In this document: positions 16,664 through 24,116 of the stretch, piece by piece | Position numbering within the stretch: the first letter of the stretch is position 1 | How the letters are laid out: each line of letters opens with the position of its first letter | Source of the DNA: Pseudomonas vancouverensis | GTDB lineage: Bacteria; Pseudomonadota; Gammaproteobacteria; Pseudomonadales; Pseudomonadaceae | Assembly: GCF_004348895.1 (NCBI RefSeq) | Contig: NZ_RRZK01000002.1 | Location: 62,001 to 126,000 of the forward strand | Direction of reading: 5' to 3' | DNA: 64,000 nt | The notes under the pieces: model-generated | The model's input: the letters and a program-made list of their open reading frames with translations, nothing else | The model's database searches: none | Told to the model about the DNA's origin: nothing | Made by a program: the position numbers and the translations under genes

Positions 16664-17350
16664 ATGAAACGTTTCGTTCTGCTCGACACCACGCCCATTC
16701 CCGACAACGGCGGTGCCCTGTGCCTGTTCGAATACGGCGAGGATTTCGTCATCAAGATCCAGGGCGGCGACGGCGGTCAGTTGATGAACACGCGCATGCA
16801 CGGTTCCGAAGACGCCCTGGCCGAGATCCCCTGTCGCAAGGTCGCTGGCCGGCCGAATTCACGGGTACTGATCGGCGGCCTGGGCATGGGGTTCACCCTC
16901 GCCTCCGCGCTCAAGCACCTGGGCAAGAGCGCTGAAGTGGTGGTGGCCGAACTGGTGCCGGGGGTCGTCGAGTGGAACCGTGGCCCGCTCGGTGAAAAAG
17001 CCGGAAACCCGCTGCTCGACCCACGCACCGTGATCCGCATGGAGGACGTGGCCAAAGTCCTGCAAGCCGAACCGCAGGGCTTTGACGCGATCATGCTCGA
17101 CGTCGACAACGGCCCTGAAGGCCTGACCCAGAAAGCCAACAGCTGGCTGTATTCCGCCGCCGGACTTAATGCCTGCGCCAAAGCCATGCGCCCCAAAGGT
17201 GTGCTTGCCGTGTGGTCGGCCAGCGCCGATCGGCAGTTTTCCGACAAGCTGAAGAAAGCCGGCTTCAAGGCCGAGGAAGTGCAAGTCTTCGCCCACGGCA
17301 ACAAGGGCACCCGCCACACCATCTGGATTGCCGAGAAGCTCAAGGGCTGA
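16664..17350 (+). CDS. Spermidine synthase-like methyltransferase-fold protein
   Basis: A 228-residue Rossmann-fold protein with the nucleotide loop VLIGGLGMGFTLASALKHLG, an acidic residue at the end of strand 2 (VVVAELVPGVVEWNRG) and DAIMLDVDNGPEG where polyamine synthases have their catalytic Asp. It is shorter than SpeE and lacks the N-terminal tetramer domain and the usual D-x-T-D-P motif, so polyamine synthesis is not safe to assume. Relatives are annotated as spermidine synthase by similarity only. The ATG at 16664 follows a weak AAGTGAG site. The gene is divergent from the proline-rich protein and 49 nt upstream of the YajD gene. Confidence 0.75.
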   Translation: MKRFVLLDTTPIPDNGGALCLFEYGEDFVIKIQGGDGGQLMNTRMHGSEDALAEIPCRKVAGRPNSRVLIGGLGMGFTLASALKHLGKSAEVVVAELVPGVVEWNRGPLGEKAGNPLLDPRTVIRMEDVAKVLQAEPQGFDAIMLDVDNGPEGLTQKANSWLYSAAGLNACAKAMRPKGVLAVWSASADRQFSDKLKKAGFKAEEVQVFAHGNKGTRHTIWIAEKLKG

Positions 17351-17399
17351 GCTAAACTCTACCCATTACCGTCATTAGTCATTCTACAAAGGTGAACCC

Positions 17400-17771
17400 A
17401 TGAGTTCGTCCACCCCGACCAACACTTCAAAACTGGACCGCATCCTGGCCGACAACCAGCGCGACAAGGAAATGGGCTACCGCGACAAGGCCCTGAAGAT
17501 GTACCCGCACGTGTGCGGCCGCTGCGCCCGTGAGTTCTCCGGCAAGCGCCTGAGCGAGCTGACCGTGCACCACCGTGACCATAACCACGACAACAACCCG
17601 CAGGACGGCTCGAACTGGGAACTGTTGTGCCTGTATTGCCACGACAACGAACACTCGCGTTACACCGACCAGCAATACTTCGGTGAAGGTTCGCTGAGCA
17701 CGCCGAAAATCGCCAAGGCCACGCACAATCCGTTTGCCGCCTTGGCCGGCCTGATGAAAAAAGAAGACTGA
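17400..17771 (+). CDS. yajD: YajD family HNH nuclease
   Basis: A 123-residue protein with an HNH fold: zinc-ligand cysteines in HVCGRCAREFSG and LLCLYCHDNEHS, and the catalytic HH-D-H-N pattern in LTVHHRDHNHDNNPQDGSNW. The small size and the sequence around the cysteines match YajD, a conserved cytoplasmic HNH protein without a firmly known role, possibly in DNA repair or processing. AAGGTGAACCC precedes the ATG. It may be co-transcribed with the upstream methyltransferase-like gene. Confidence 0.88.
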   Translation: MSSSTPTNTSKLDRILADNQRDKEMGYRDKALKMYPHVCGRCAREFSGKRLSELTVHHRDHNHDNNPQDGSNWELLCLYCHDNEHSRYTDQQYFGEGSLSTPKIAKATHNPFAALAGLMKKED

Positions 17772-17782
17772 TCCCGCCTTTC

Positions 17783-17810
17783 CCTGCAGGGGCGAATTCG
17801 CTCCTGCAGG
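17783..17810. repeat. Near-perfect palindrome, REP-like
   Basis: CCTGCAGG (17783-17790) is repeated at 17803-17810 around the core GGCGAATTCGCT, so the whole 28 nt is almost its own reverse complement. It lies 12 nt after the yajD stop and could also fold as a 3' hairpin of that mRNA. Confidence 0.75.
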
Positions 17811-17948
17811 ATAACTGTCAAGAACCCGGCAACCCTTGGTGCCCGACGGCGACAATCTGCCGCTTGCGGCAACCCTCTCCCTGGCTGTTCGCGCCTGCAA
17901 TCGTATCCTGAACGTTACAAACCCGTATCTTCATGGCCACCAAGACTG

Positions 17949-17965
17949 CTGGCACTGTTCTTGCC
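17949..17965 (+). promoter_or_regulatory. Sigma-54 (RpoN) promoter of the 18072 gene
   Basis: CTGGCACTGTTCTTGCC matches the sigma-54 consensus TGGCAC-N5-TTGC exactly, with GG (17951-17952) and GC (17963-17964) ten bases apart. Transcription would begin near 17976, about 95 nt before the next ATG. An activator of the NtrC/FleQ class would be required. Confidence 0.82.
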
Positions 17966-18071
17966 ATGTATCCGTTTCAATACATACAAGGAAGTGGATG
18001 TTGACGCGTGGCCGTCATGCCCTCCCCCGAATCGCTCCAGAGACTGTGCCTTTCGCCAGAGAGAACGCCGG

Positions 18072-18944
18072 ATGAACATCACGTCAAACACTGCCAGTGC
18101 CGCCCTGTCGGCCTACACCTCTTCCGCTGAGATCAAGGCAGCTGCCGAAGCCAAGGCGCAATCGGCAAACAACTCGCAGGCCACGGACAAAAGCAAAAAG
18201 GAAGATGCCCTCAGCCTGTCCAAAACTGCGGCGGCCTATAGCGGCTCGATTGCCAGCAACGCGCCGTTTTTCCCGGTTCGCCCGGGCATGAATGCCGATG
18301 CACTGGTGCTCGGCGTGAGCCAGCCGGACGCCGTTTCGAGCTCCAAAGGCAAGACCTTCCCGGAAGTCGCCACCGATGCCCGCAAGCGCATGGACGACAA
18401 ATACGCGCAGATGAAGACCGGCGACAAGCCCTACAGTGGCAGCGTCGAAGACCGTAACGCACTGATGGGCGACCTCGACCGCCGCTCGCTCAATGCCGTC
18501 GCCACCAACGAAGGCGGGCAGTTTTCCAAGGACGAACAGGATGCAGCCAAAGCCCTGATGCAGCAGCAGGCGCGCCTGGCGTCCGGTTACTACAGCGGCC
18601 CAGACGAGCAGAAGAACAACTGGAAAGACCCGTTCGCCAACGATCCGATCGGTCGGGCCAAGGCTGCGTTGAACTTCCTGCAAAAAATGACACCGGAAGA
18701 AAAGAACACGCCACAGTGGCTGTCCCAGCACATGACACTGCAAAACGCCCTGGACCAGTACGCCAAGGGCAGCAGCAGCGAGTCGGCGGACAAGAAAACT
18801 GGCCACTTCCATAACCTGGCGGAAATTCTGGCTGGCGTCGAAACCGATGGAGCCGCCAGTAAAAACCCGCAGAACGAACAGATCGCCAACGCTGGCAATA
18901 GCATGATGGACCGGATCAAGGCGCTGATGCCGTCGCCGACCTGA
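18072..18944 (+). CDS. Unknown protein under sigma-54 control
   Basis: A 290-residue protein I do not recognise. There is no signal peptide or membrane helix. The first 75 residues are rich in Ala, Ser, Thr and Lys (MNITSNTASAALSAYTSSAE; AKAQSANNSQATDKSKKEDA) and look disordered, as in type III or flagellar secretion signals. The rest is helical and charged (EVATDARKRMDDKYAQMKTG; DEQDAAKALMQQQARLASGY; NDPIGRAKAALNFLQKMTPE). The tail ends SMMDRIKALMPSPT. I chose the ATG at 18072; the frame is open upstream but that part lies across the promoter. It appears monocistronic. Sigma-54 control, a secretion-signal-like N-terminus and no cysteines in the stretches read fit a flagellar or secreted protein, but this is inference. 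Confidence 0.8.
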   Translation: MNITSNTASAALSAYTSSAEIKAAAEAKAQSANNSQATDKSKKEDALSLSKTAAAYSGSIASNAPFFPVRPGMNADALVLGVSQPDAVSSSKGKTFPEVATDARKRMDDKYAQMKTGDKPYSGSVEDRNALMGDLDRRSLNAVATNEGGQFSKDEQDAAKALMQQQARLASGYYSGPDEQKNNWKDPFANDPIGRAKAALNFLQKMTPEEKNTPQWLSQHMTLQNALDQYAKGSSSESADKKTGHFHNLAEILAGVETDGAASKNPQNEQIANAGNSMMDRIKALMPSPT

Positions 18945-18955
18945 GTGTTCGGCGA

Positions 18956-18986
18956 TTGAGCGGTGCGGGAGCAATCTCCGTATAAT
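18956..18986 (+). promoter_or_regulatory. Sigma-70-type promoter of the RNA methyltransferase gene
   Basis: A perfect -10 TATAAT lies at 18981-18986, with TTGAGC at 18956-18961 as -35 and a 19-nt spacer, slightly longer than optimal. The expected start near 18993 leaves a leader of about 25 nt before the GTG at 19017. Confidence 0.65.
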
Positions 18987-19016
18987 CGCGCTTTTTTCCT
19001 GAAAGGCGCTTCGCTC

Positions 19017-19487
19017 GTGGCAGACAAACGGTACAGCTGCATTGGTTTGTATAACCCGAAATCACCGGAGAACGTCGGTTCGGTGATGCGCGCCGCTGGC
19101 TGCTACGGCGTGGCGTCGGTGTTCTACACCGGCAAACGCTATGAACGCGCCGCCGACTTCGTGACCGATACCAAGCGTGTTCACTACGACATTCCGCTGA
19201 TCGGCATCGACGACCTGAAGAAAATCCTGCCACTGGGCTGCGTACCGGTGGCGGTGGAATTGGTCGAAGGCGCGCGCCCGCTGCCTGAGTACACCCATCC
19301 GGATCGCGCACTGTATATCTTCGGTCCTGAAGACGGCTCCCTCGACAAAGAGATTCGCGACTGGTGTGAAGACGTGGTCTACATCCCGACCACCGGTTGC
19401 ATGAACCTGGCGGCCACCGTCAACGTGGTGCTCTACGACCGCATGGCCAAGGGCCTCAATACCCGTTCCGGGCCGAAATTCCGCTGA
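19017..19487 (+). CDS. TrmH/SpoU-family RNA methyltransferase
   Basis: A 156-residue SPOUT-fold methyltransferase. Motifs are KSPENVGSVMRAAGCYG (motif 1, with the Asn and Arg of the family), ALYIFGPEDGSLDKEI (motif 2) and IPTTGCMNLAATVNVVLYDR (motif 3). These dimeric enzymes form a knotted SAM site and methylate ribose or base in tRNA or rRNA; the exact nucleotide cannot be inferred. I chose the GTG at 19017 because translation from it gives the conserved start ADKRYSCIGLYNPKSPENVG; GAAAGG lies upstream. It has its own strong -10. Confidence 0.9.
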   Translation: MADKRYSCIGLYNPKSPENVGSVMRAAGCYGVASVFYTGKRYERAADFVTDTKRVHYDIPLIGIDDLKKILPLGCVPVAVELVEGARPLPEYTHPDRALYIFGPEDGSLDKEIRDWCEDVVYIPTTGCMNLAATVNVVLYDRMAKGLNTRSGPKFR

Positions 19488-19567
19488 GTCGGCGCATATC
19501 CGATGGAACAAGCGAGCCGCCTCGGCAGTCAGCTTAACTATCCACTACACAAGCCTGGAGCCAGACC

Positions 19568-19945
19568 ATGAACGAACTCAAACGTGTCGAGCGTATCGAA
19601 TCCACGCCCTTCCAGAGCCCTTCCGAGCAGAACGTGCAGGGTTGGGAGCGCATTGGTTCACTGGCCGGCGGCGTGGTGATGATGGGCAAGGGTCTGCGTC
19701 GCGGTGGGCTCTTCGGCCTGATCCAGGTGGCCATCGGCGGCGTCGCGCTGGCCCGTGGTATCACCGGCCACAGCTCGGCGAAAAGCCTGTTGGAGAAAAG
19801 TCGTCAGGACATGAATAACGTTCGGGCGAAGATTCAGCGGGCGGGTGAAGAATTGAGCCAGTTGAAGGCCAATGCGGAGGCCGCGACCAAAACAGCCACC
19901 GTGACTGGTAATGATTCGCTGAAGTCGCCGAAAGCCGGGGTTTGA
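19568..19945 (+). CDS. DUF2892-like small membrane protein
   Basis: A 125-residue protein. Residues 20-70 (NVQGWERIGSLAGGVVMMGK; GGLFGLIQVAIGGVALARGI) form two glycine-rich hydrophobic segments in the arrangement of the YgaP/DUF2892 membrane domain, followed by a helical coiled-coil-like tail (EKSRQDMNNVRAKIQRAGEE). Such proteins sit in the inner membrane, in some cases fused to rhodanese domains; here there is no enzymatic part. The role is unknown. GGAGCC lies about 9 nt before the ATG. The gene seems monocistronic and is followed by a REP-like inverted repeat. Confidence 0.75.
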   Translation: MNELKRVERIESTPFQSPSEQNVQGWERIGSLAGGVVMMGKGLRRGGLFGLIQVAIGGVALARGITGHSSAKSLLEKSRQDMNNVRAKIQRAGEELSQLKANAEAATKTATVTGNDSLKSPKAGV

Positions 19946-19975
19946 TTTTAATGCTGCGGTAAAATTTCAGGGCAT

Positions 19976-20021
19976 CATCGCCAGCAAGCCGACTCCTACA
20001 TGTACCGGCTGGCTGGCGATG
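19976..20021. repeat. REP-like inverted repeat
   Basis: CATCGCCAGCAAGCC (19976-19990) pairs with GGCTGGCTGGCGATG (about 20007-20021), leaving a loop of about 16 nt. The core differs from the GAGCAAGCTC family elsewhere in the window. It sits between two convergent genes and may act as an end-of-transcript hairpin. Confidence 0.7.
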
Positions 20022-20027
20022 GCGGAG

Positions 20028-21257
20028 TTACTGCAGCAACTCCGTGCTCAGCACTTTCGACGAACCGCCGATCACGCTCTCGCTGAGCTGTACGAACGCC
20101 TTGGTATCGACGCTTCCCAATCGCATTGCCCCGCGCAGCACGTCATCGAGCGAACGCTTGTTGTGGGTTTTCAGGCGAATCTCTCGATCCAGTTCCTGTA
20201 ACAACACTACAGCCTTGGCCACCTGTGCCGGGTCGGCCTTGTCACCGCGCAGGCTGGTGACTTTCTGCCCGAGCTTGAGCAGCTTGCCGTTGAGGTTTTC
20301 ATAGCGCTCATCGCTCATCCCCCCCGCCCGACGTACCAGCTCGATGGCGTAATACTCGGCCAGGCCCTCACTGATCCAGTCACTGCGCTGAGTACCGTTG
20401 ATCCGCCCGAATACCTGTGCCAGCTCGCGGATCAACGCGCTGGTGCCGCGCTCGCTGACCAGCGGTTGATGACTGTTCAGGTAGATCGACTCGTGGGCCG
20501 ATTGACTGCCCCGCGCCATCGGATCACCGGCGCCGACTATCAGCAACTTGCCCGGATGGCGTGGATACAGGGCCTGTACCTGCGGCCAGACGAAGGTCAG
20601 CAGCGTCAGAACATCCATGCGCCGCATGCCCTGGCCGACGGGCGAAGCCACGGTGACATCGGTTTCGCCAAGGCGCGTGCGGCGACTGCCGAGGTGGCCG
20701 GCGAGCATCCAGCCGGTGGGGCGATCAAACAGGCGTGAAGGTTTATCGATGCGGAACTTGTTCTTGCCGATCCGCGGCCACGCCGTCTCAACGCTTTTCC
20801 AGCCATTGGGCAGTTCGAACTCAAGGCGGGAAACCAGCTCGACGCCGTCCTGTTGATCGAGACGGGCGGCGGGCACCAAATCATCGCCGCGCATCAGCGC
20901 CCAGTTCGGCGTCATGCGCGTATCGAAGCTGCCGTTCTTGCGGCCATGGCTGATCTGCACGCGATAGGTCAGGCTGGCCTTGTCGCTGGCCGGGCGCCAG
21001 ACACCGCGCGCCGCCTTGCCGGGCGTCAGTTGCCACTGGCCATCAGCCTTGAAGTCGCTGTAGTGGCTGCCATCGCCCAGGTCGAAATCGAGGCTGCGCA
21101 CGGCCGAGCCCTGGGCCAGGGTCAGGCGCACTTCCGCCTGATCGCTCTGCGGCAACAGACGCACGTGATAATCCAGATCGACTTTCTTCGCCGCCCACAC
21201 GGGCGAGCCCAGGGTCAAGATTCCGAGCGCCAACGCCAGCCGCCATCCCACAGCCAT
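20028..21257 (-). CDS. Exported M1/M61-like peptidase-fold protein with a degenerate zinc site
   Basis: A 409-residue protein with a signal peptide (MAVGWRLALALGILTLGSPV, cleavage near V-W-A). The N-terminal half is beta-rich and the C-terminal half helical, ending in a gluzincin-like region ALIRELAQVFGRINGTQRSD followed by WISEGLAEYYAIELVRR. The E of SEGLAEYY is where M1/M61 peptidases keep their third zinc ligand, but the expected H-E-x-x-H is R-E-L-A-Q here, so both histidines are missing. It is therefore probably not an active metallopeptidase. The ATG at 21257 has AAGGAG 5 nt upstream. It is 36 nt downstream of ycgN on the same strand and probably co-transcribed with it. Confidence 0.72.
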   Translation of the reverse strand: MAVGWRLALALGILTLGSPVWAAKKVDLDYHVRLLPQSDQAEVRLTLAQGSAVRSLDFDLGDGSHYSDFKADGQWQLTPGKAARGVWRPASDKASLTYRVQISHGRKNGSFDTRMTPNWALMRGDDLVPAARLDQQDGVELVSRLEFELPNGWKSVETAWPRIGKNKFRIDKPSRLFDRPTGWMLAGHLGSRRTRLGETDVTVASPVGQGMRRMDVLTLLTFVWPQVQALYPRHPGKLLIVGAGDPMARGSQSAHESIYLNSHQPLVSERGTSALIRELAQVFGRINGTQRSDWISEGLAEYYAIELVRRAGGMSDERYENLNGKLLKLGQKVTSLRGDKADPAQVAKAVVLLQELDREIRLKTHNKRSLDDVLRGAMRLGSVDTKAFVQLSESVIGGSSKVLSTELLQ

Positions 21258-21293
21258 ACACACTCCTTGGTGAAACGTCAGAACGCCGGGCGA

Positions 21294-21743
21294 TCAGCCG
21301 GCCCGGAAAATCAGATGATCTTCCCAGTCGTCTTCCGGCACGCTGCCTTCGGCGAGCATGCGCCCGGACTGGGAGATCCCTTCGTGGTGCACCGCGTCGC
21401 GGTCGCCGCAGACCAGATGGTGCCACAGGGGCAAGTCCTTGCCTTCGCTGACCAGCCGATAACCGCAGGTCGGCGGCAACCATTTGAACTCATCGGCCTT
21501 GCCCGGCGTGAGCTGGATACAGTCCGGCACCGAGTCGCGCCGGTTCGGGTAGTCACTGCACTGACAGGTTTTCAGGTCCAGCAATTTGCAGGCGATGCGC
21601 GTGTAATAGACGCTGTTGTCGTCTTCGTCTTCAAGCTTTTGCAGGCAGCACAGACCACAGCCGTCACACAGCGATTCCCATTCCTCCTGATCGAGTTGAT
21701 CGAGGGTCTTGCGTATCCAGAACGGTTCTACTTTGGCGGCCAT
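21294..21743 (-). CDS. ycgN: YcgN family cysteine cluster protein
   Basis: A 149-residue cytoplasmic protein with the family's cysteine pattern: [35 protein letters not shown] and LPPTCGYRL. The CxxCxxCC arrangement suggests binding of zinc or an iron-sulfur cluster. YcgN is widespread in proteobacteria, often near minCDE or rnd, and has no assigned role. The window places it near rnd and ycgL, as in other Pseudomonas. It is the first gene of a likely two-gene unit with the peptidase-like protein. Confidence 0.9.
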   Translation of the reverse strand: MAAKVEPFWIRKTLDQLDQEEWESLCDGCGLCCLQKLEDEDDNSVYYTRIACKLLDLKTCQCSDYPNRRDSVPDCIQLTPGKADEFKWLPPTCGYRLVSEGKDLPLWHHLVCGDRDAVHHEGISQSGRMLAEGSVPEDDWEDHLIFRAG

Positions 21744-22020
21744 GGTTCAAGCATCAACATCAGGTGGTGAAAAGGCCGCCAGTCTAGTGCCAGGCGCTCG
21801 TTGGGCCAAGCATTGGCGACTGTCGGTACAACACACTTGCCAGTTTTGCCGGCGCCAAGTAGCGTTGCCGGTCACAGGGAGCCCGGCCGGCCTGCCATTA
21901 ACGCTCAACCGCGTTGCATTCCGGTGAATGTCGCCGCTCCCGATAAACCTTATCGCTCAGCCCATCTGCGCCCGCAGGTTTCGACGTCCCTCACTTTCAA
22001 ACGTAGCAAGGAATCTCTTG

Positions 22021-22614
22021 ATGAGTGCCAACCCACGCGTTGCCGATTACGCCATTCACCCGCAGTTCACCGATCGCTGGTCGCCCCGCGCCTTTACCGG
22101 CGAAGCCATTGCCGAAGAAACCCTGCTGAGCTTCTTCGAGGCCGCGCGCTGGGCGCCGTCGGCGTACAACTCGCAGCCATGGCGCTTTCTCTACGCACGT
22201 CGCGACACGCCGAACTGGGAGCGTTACCTGGGCCTGCTGAACGAATTCAACCGCAGCTGGGCGCAACACGCCTCGGCACTGGTGATCGTGATCTCGAAAA
22301 CCACGTTCGCCGTACCCGGCGCCACCGAGGAAACCCCGGCGCTGTGGCACACCTTCGACACGGGTTCGGCCTGGGGCCATCTGGCGCTGCAAGCGAGCCT
22401 GAGCGGCTGGCACACCCATGGCATGGCCGGTTTTGACCAGGAACTGACCCGCAAGACCCTGAACGTTCCCGAGGGCTACGCGCTGCACGCGGCAGTGGCG
22501 GTGGGCAAACTGGGTGACAAGGCCACCCTGGCGGACTACCTGCAAGCCCGTGAAGAGCCAAGCCCGCGCCGTCCGCTGAGCGAGCTGGCGGCGGAAGGCG
22601 ATTTCAGCCTTTAA
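22021..22614 (+). CDS. Nitroreductase family protein
   Basis: A 197-residue FMN-dependent oxidoreductase. The family's opening is clear: HPQFTDRWSPRAFTGEAIAE, then FFEAARWAPSAYNSQPWRFL, which binds FMN phosphate. The later WGHLALQASLSGWHTHGMAG and the final VAVGKLGDK stretch complete the dimeric fold. These enzymes reduce nitro groups, quinones or related substrates with NAD(P)H; the physiological substrate is unknown. I chose the ATG at 22021 with AAGGA upstream; the frame is open 31 codons further with no similarity. The gene is monocistronic and followed by REP sequences. Confidence 0.88.
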   Translation: MSANPRVADYAIHPQFTDRWSPRAFTGEAIAEETLLSFFEAARWAPSAYNSQPWRFLYARRDTPNWERYLGLLNEFNRSWAQHASALVIVISKTTFAVPGATEETPALWHTFDTGSAWGHLALQASLSGWHTHGMAGFDQELTRKTLNVPEGYALHAAVAVGKLGDKATLADYLQAREEPSPRRPLSELAAEGDFSL

Positions 22615-22631
22615 GCCACACTGCAAAACCA

Positions 22632-22738
22632 CTGTGGGAGCGAGCTTGGTCCGGGCGGCGCTCCGACGATGGGGTCTTTACATCCAACATCAATGTTGAA
22701 TGCCCTGCCGCCATCGCGAGCAAGCTCGCTCCCACAGG
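22632..22738. repeat. Paired REP elements, first copy chimeric
   Basis: The second unit at 22712-22738 is the standard CATCGCGAGCAAGCTCGCTC form. The first unit (22632-22672) starts as its inverse, TGTGGGAGCGAGCTTG, but then switches to GTCCGGGCGGCGCTCCGACG, the arm of a different REP type. They lie between the nitroreductase and dehydrogenase genes, which converge. Confidence 0.75.
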
Positions 22739-22768
22739 TTTAGTGCTCAAGACAGAGTCAGCGGTGAA

Positions 22769-23701
22769 TCAATACCCGCGAGCGAAATCCACTTCCCCAC
22801 GCAACGCTTCACCCGCCTGATACGCCCGCAAGTTCTCGACGAACAGCTTGATCATCAGCGCCGGCGAGGTCGGTGCCGAGCTGTGACCGGTCAGCAGCAA
22901 TCCCCACGCGGTCCAGAATGGATGACGTTGCGGCAACGGCTCCTGACGGCAGACGTCGATCACGGCACCCGCCAGATGGCCTTCCTTCAAGGCCTCCACC
23001 AGATCCGCATCAACCACCGCCACGCCGCGCCCGACGTTGAGAAACAAGCCGGTCGGCTTGAATTGCTTGAAAAGCGCAGCGTCGTAGATATCGTGGGTGT
23101 CCGGCGTGTTGGGCAGCAGATTGATTACGTAGTCGACTGCACCGACCAGGCGCGGCAAGTCTGCCAGGGTGCCGACTTCGATGAACGGCGCCTGCTCCCG
23201 TGCAGTGTTGGCAATGCCGTACAACTCGACACCGAACGGCACCAGGAACTGCGCAACGCTCTGGCCGATATCACCGGTGCCGACGATCAGCACCTTGCGC
23301 CCCGCCAGGCTCTGGCCCATGCGATTGTCCCATTTGCGCTCAACCTGGCTGACCAGCCGCGCCAGCACTTCGCGCTCGTGACCGAGCATGTAGGTGAGCA
23401 CGTATTCGGCCATGACCTGACCGAAAATCCCCACTGCACGGGTCAAGCGGTAATGGCGCGGCAAGCCGTCGGCCAGCAGCGGCGTGATGCCCGCCCAGGT
23501 CGATTGCAGCCACTGCGGCTGATGCCCCTGGCGCAACAGCGTCGCCAGCAGATCGGGCTGCCCCAGCCAGACCGGGCAATCGGCGGCCTGACTGGCCAGT
23601 TCGGCGGAGTCACCGCTGGTGAGCACCTCCAGGTCCGGTGCCGCGTCACGCAGCAGTTGCGCATAAACGGGGTGGTCGTGCTCAGCAATCAGAACGCGCA
23701 T
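22769..23701 (-). CDS. D-2-hydroxyacid dehydrogenase (GhrA-like)
   Basis: A 310-residue NAD(P)-dependent dehydrogenase. The nucleotide-binding motif is VLIVGTGDIGQSVAQFLVPF, the catalytic region has NLLPNTPDTHDIYD, LFLNVGRGVAVVDADL (Arg site) and DVCRQEPLPQRHPFW with the Glu, while the usual catalytic His lies in the GLLLTGHSSAPTS segment. The set matches glyoxylate/hydroxypyruvate reductases and related 2-ketoacid reductases. The substrate is not determined. It sits alone, 121 nt upstream of ycgL on the same strand. Confidence 0.9.
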   Translation of the reverse strand: MRVLIAEHDHPVYAQLLRDAAPDLEVLTSGDSAELASQAADCPVWLGQPDLLATLLRQGHQPQWLQSTWAGITPLLADGLPRHYRLTRAVGIFGQVMAEYVLTYMLGHEREVLARLVSQVERKWDNRMGQSLAGRKVLIVGTGDIGQSVAQFLVPFGVELYGIANTAREQAPFIEVGTLADLPRLVGAVDYVINLLPNTPDTHDIYDAALFKQFKPTGLFLNVGRGVAVVDADLVEALKEGHLAGAVIDVCRQEPLPQRHPFWTAWGLLLTGHSSAPTSPALMIKLFVENLRAYQAGEALRGEVDFARGY

Positions 23702-23822
23702 GCCTAAAACCTTTCAAAAACGATGCGAACAGCCACCGGAAGGATTCAATCCGCCCCCCCCGTGGCCGCCGCCAAAATTCATCAGCCTTTCACAATAACC
23801 CTGAACAGGGCCTGTCGATCGG

Positions 23823-24116
23823 TCAGACCGGATCGTTGCGACGCAACAACTCTTCCGGCAGGTGCTCGATGTACTCGTCCTCGGCCGGTGGCATTTGCAG
23901 GTGGTAGCCCTGCTTTTCGAGGTTCTCCAGCACGATGGCGATGTCTTCGCGGGCCAGTTTGCGCTCGGGTGTCAGCACCAGGTCAAAGGCGTGTTTCGCC
24001 TTGCCAAAGGCGGCCATCAGGGCTTCCGGCACGCGTTCCAGCGCGTCGCTCTTGAGCACATAGAGGTACATGCCGTTTTTCTTCGAGCTGTGGTAGATGG
24101 AGCAAATATGTTTCAA
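23823..24116 (-). CDS. ycgL: YcgL domain protein
   Basis: A 97-residue YcgL-family protein ([40 protein letters not shown]). The structure of the family is a small alpha/beta fold; its role is unknown. The start is unusual: translation must begin at a TTG (24114-24116), which overlaps the rnd stop TGA as TTGA and gives the family's exact N-terminus. This implies translational coupling to rnd. The order rnd-ycgL is conserved in gammaproteobacteria. Confidence 0.9.
   Translation of the reverse strand: MKHICSIYHSSKKNGMYLYVLKSDALERVPEALMAAFGKAKHAFDLVLTPERKLAREDIAIVLENLEKQGYHLQMPPAEDEYIEHLPEELLRRNDPV

Larger units (their letters stand above)
17772..18071. other. Intergenic region with palindromic repeat and sigma-54 promoter
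   Basis: The 300 nt between yajD and the unknown gene at 18072 hold a palindromic element (17783-17810), a sigma-54 promoter (17949-17965) and an ATGTAT-N8-ATACAT dyad (17966-17985). No small gene is convincing; frames open here (for example from 17961) are extensions or shadows. Confidence 0.7.
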
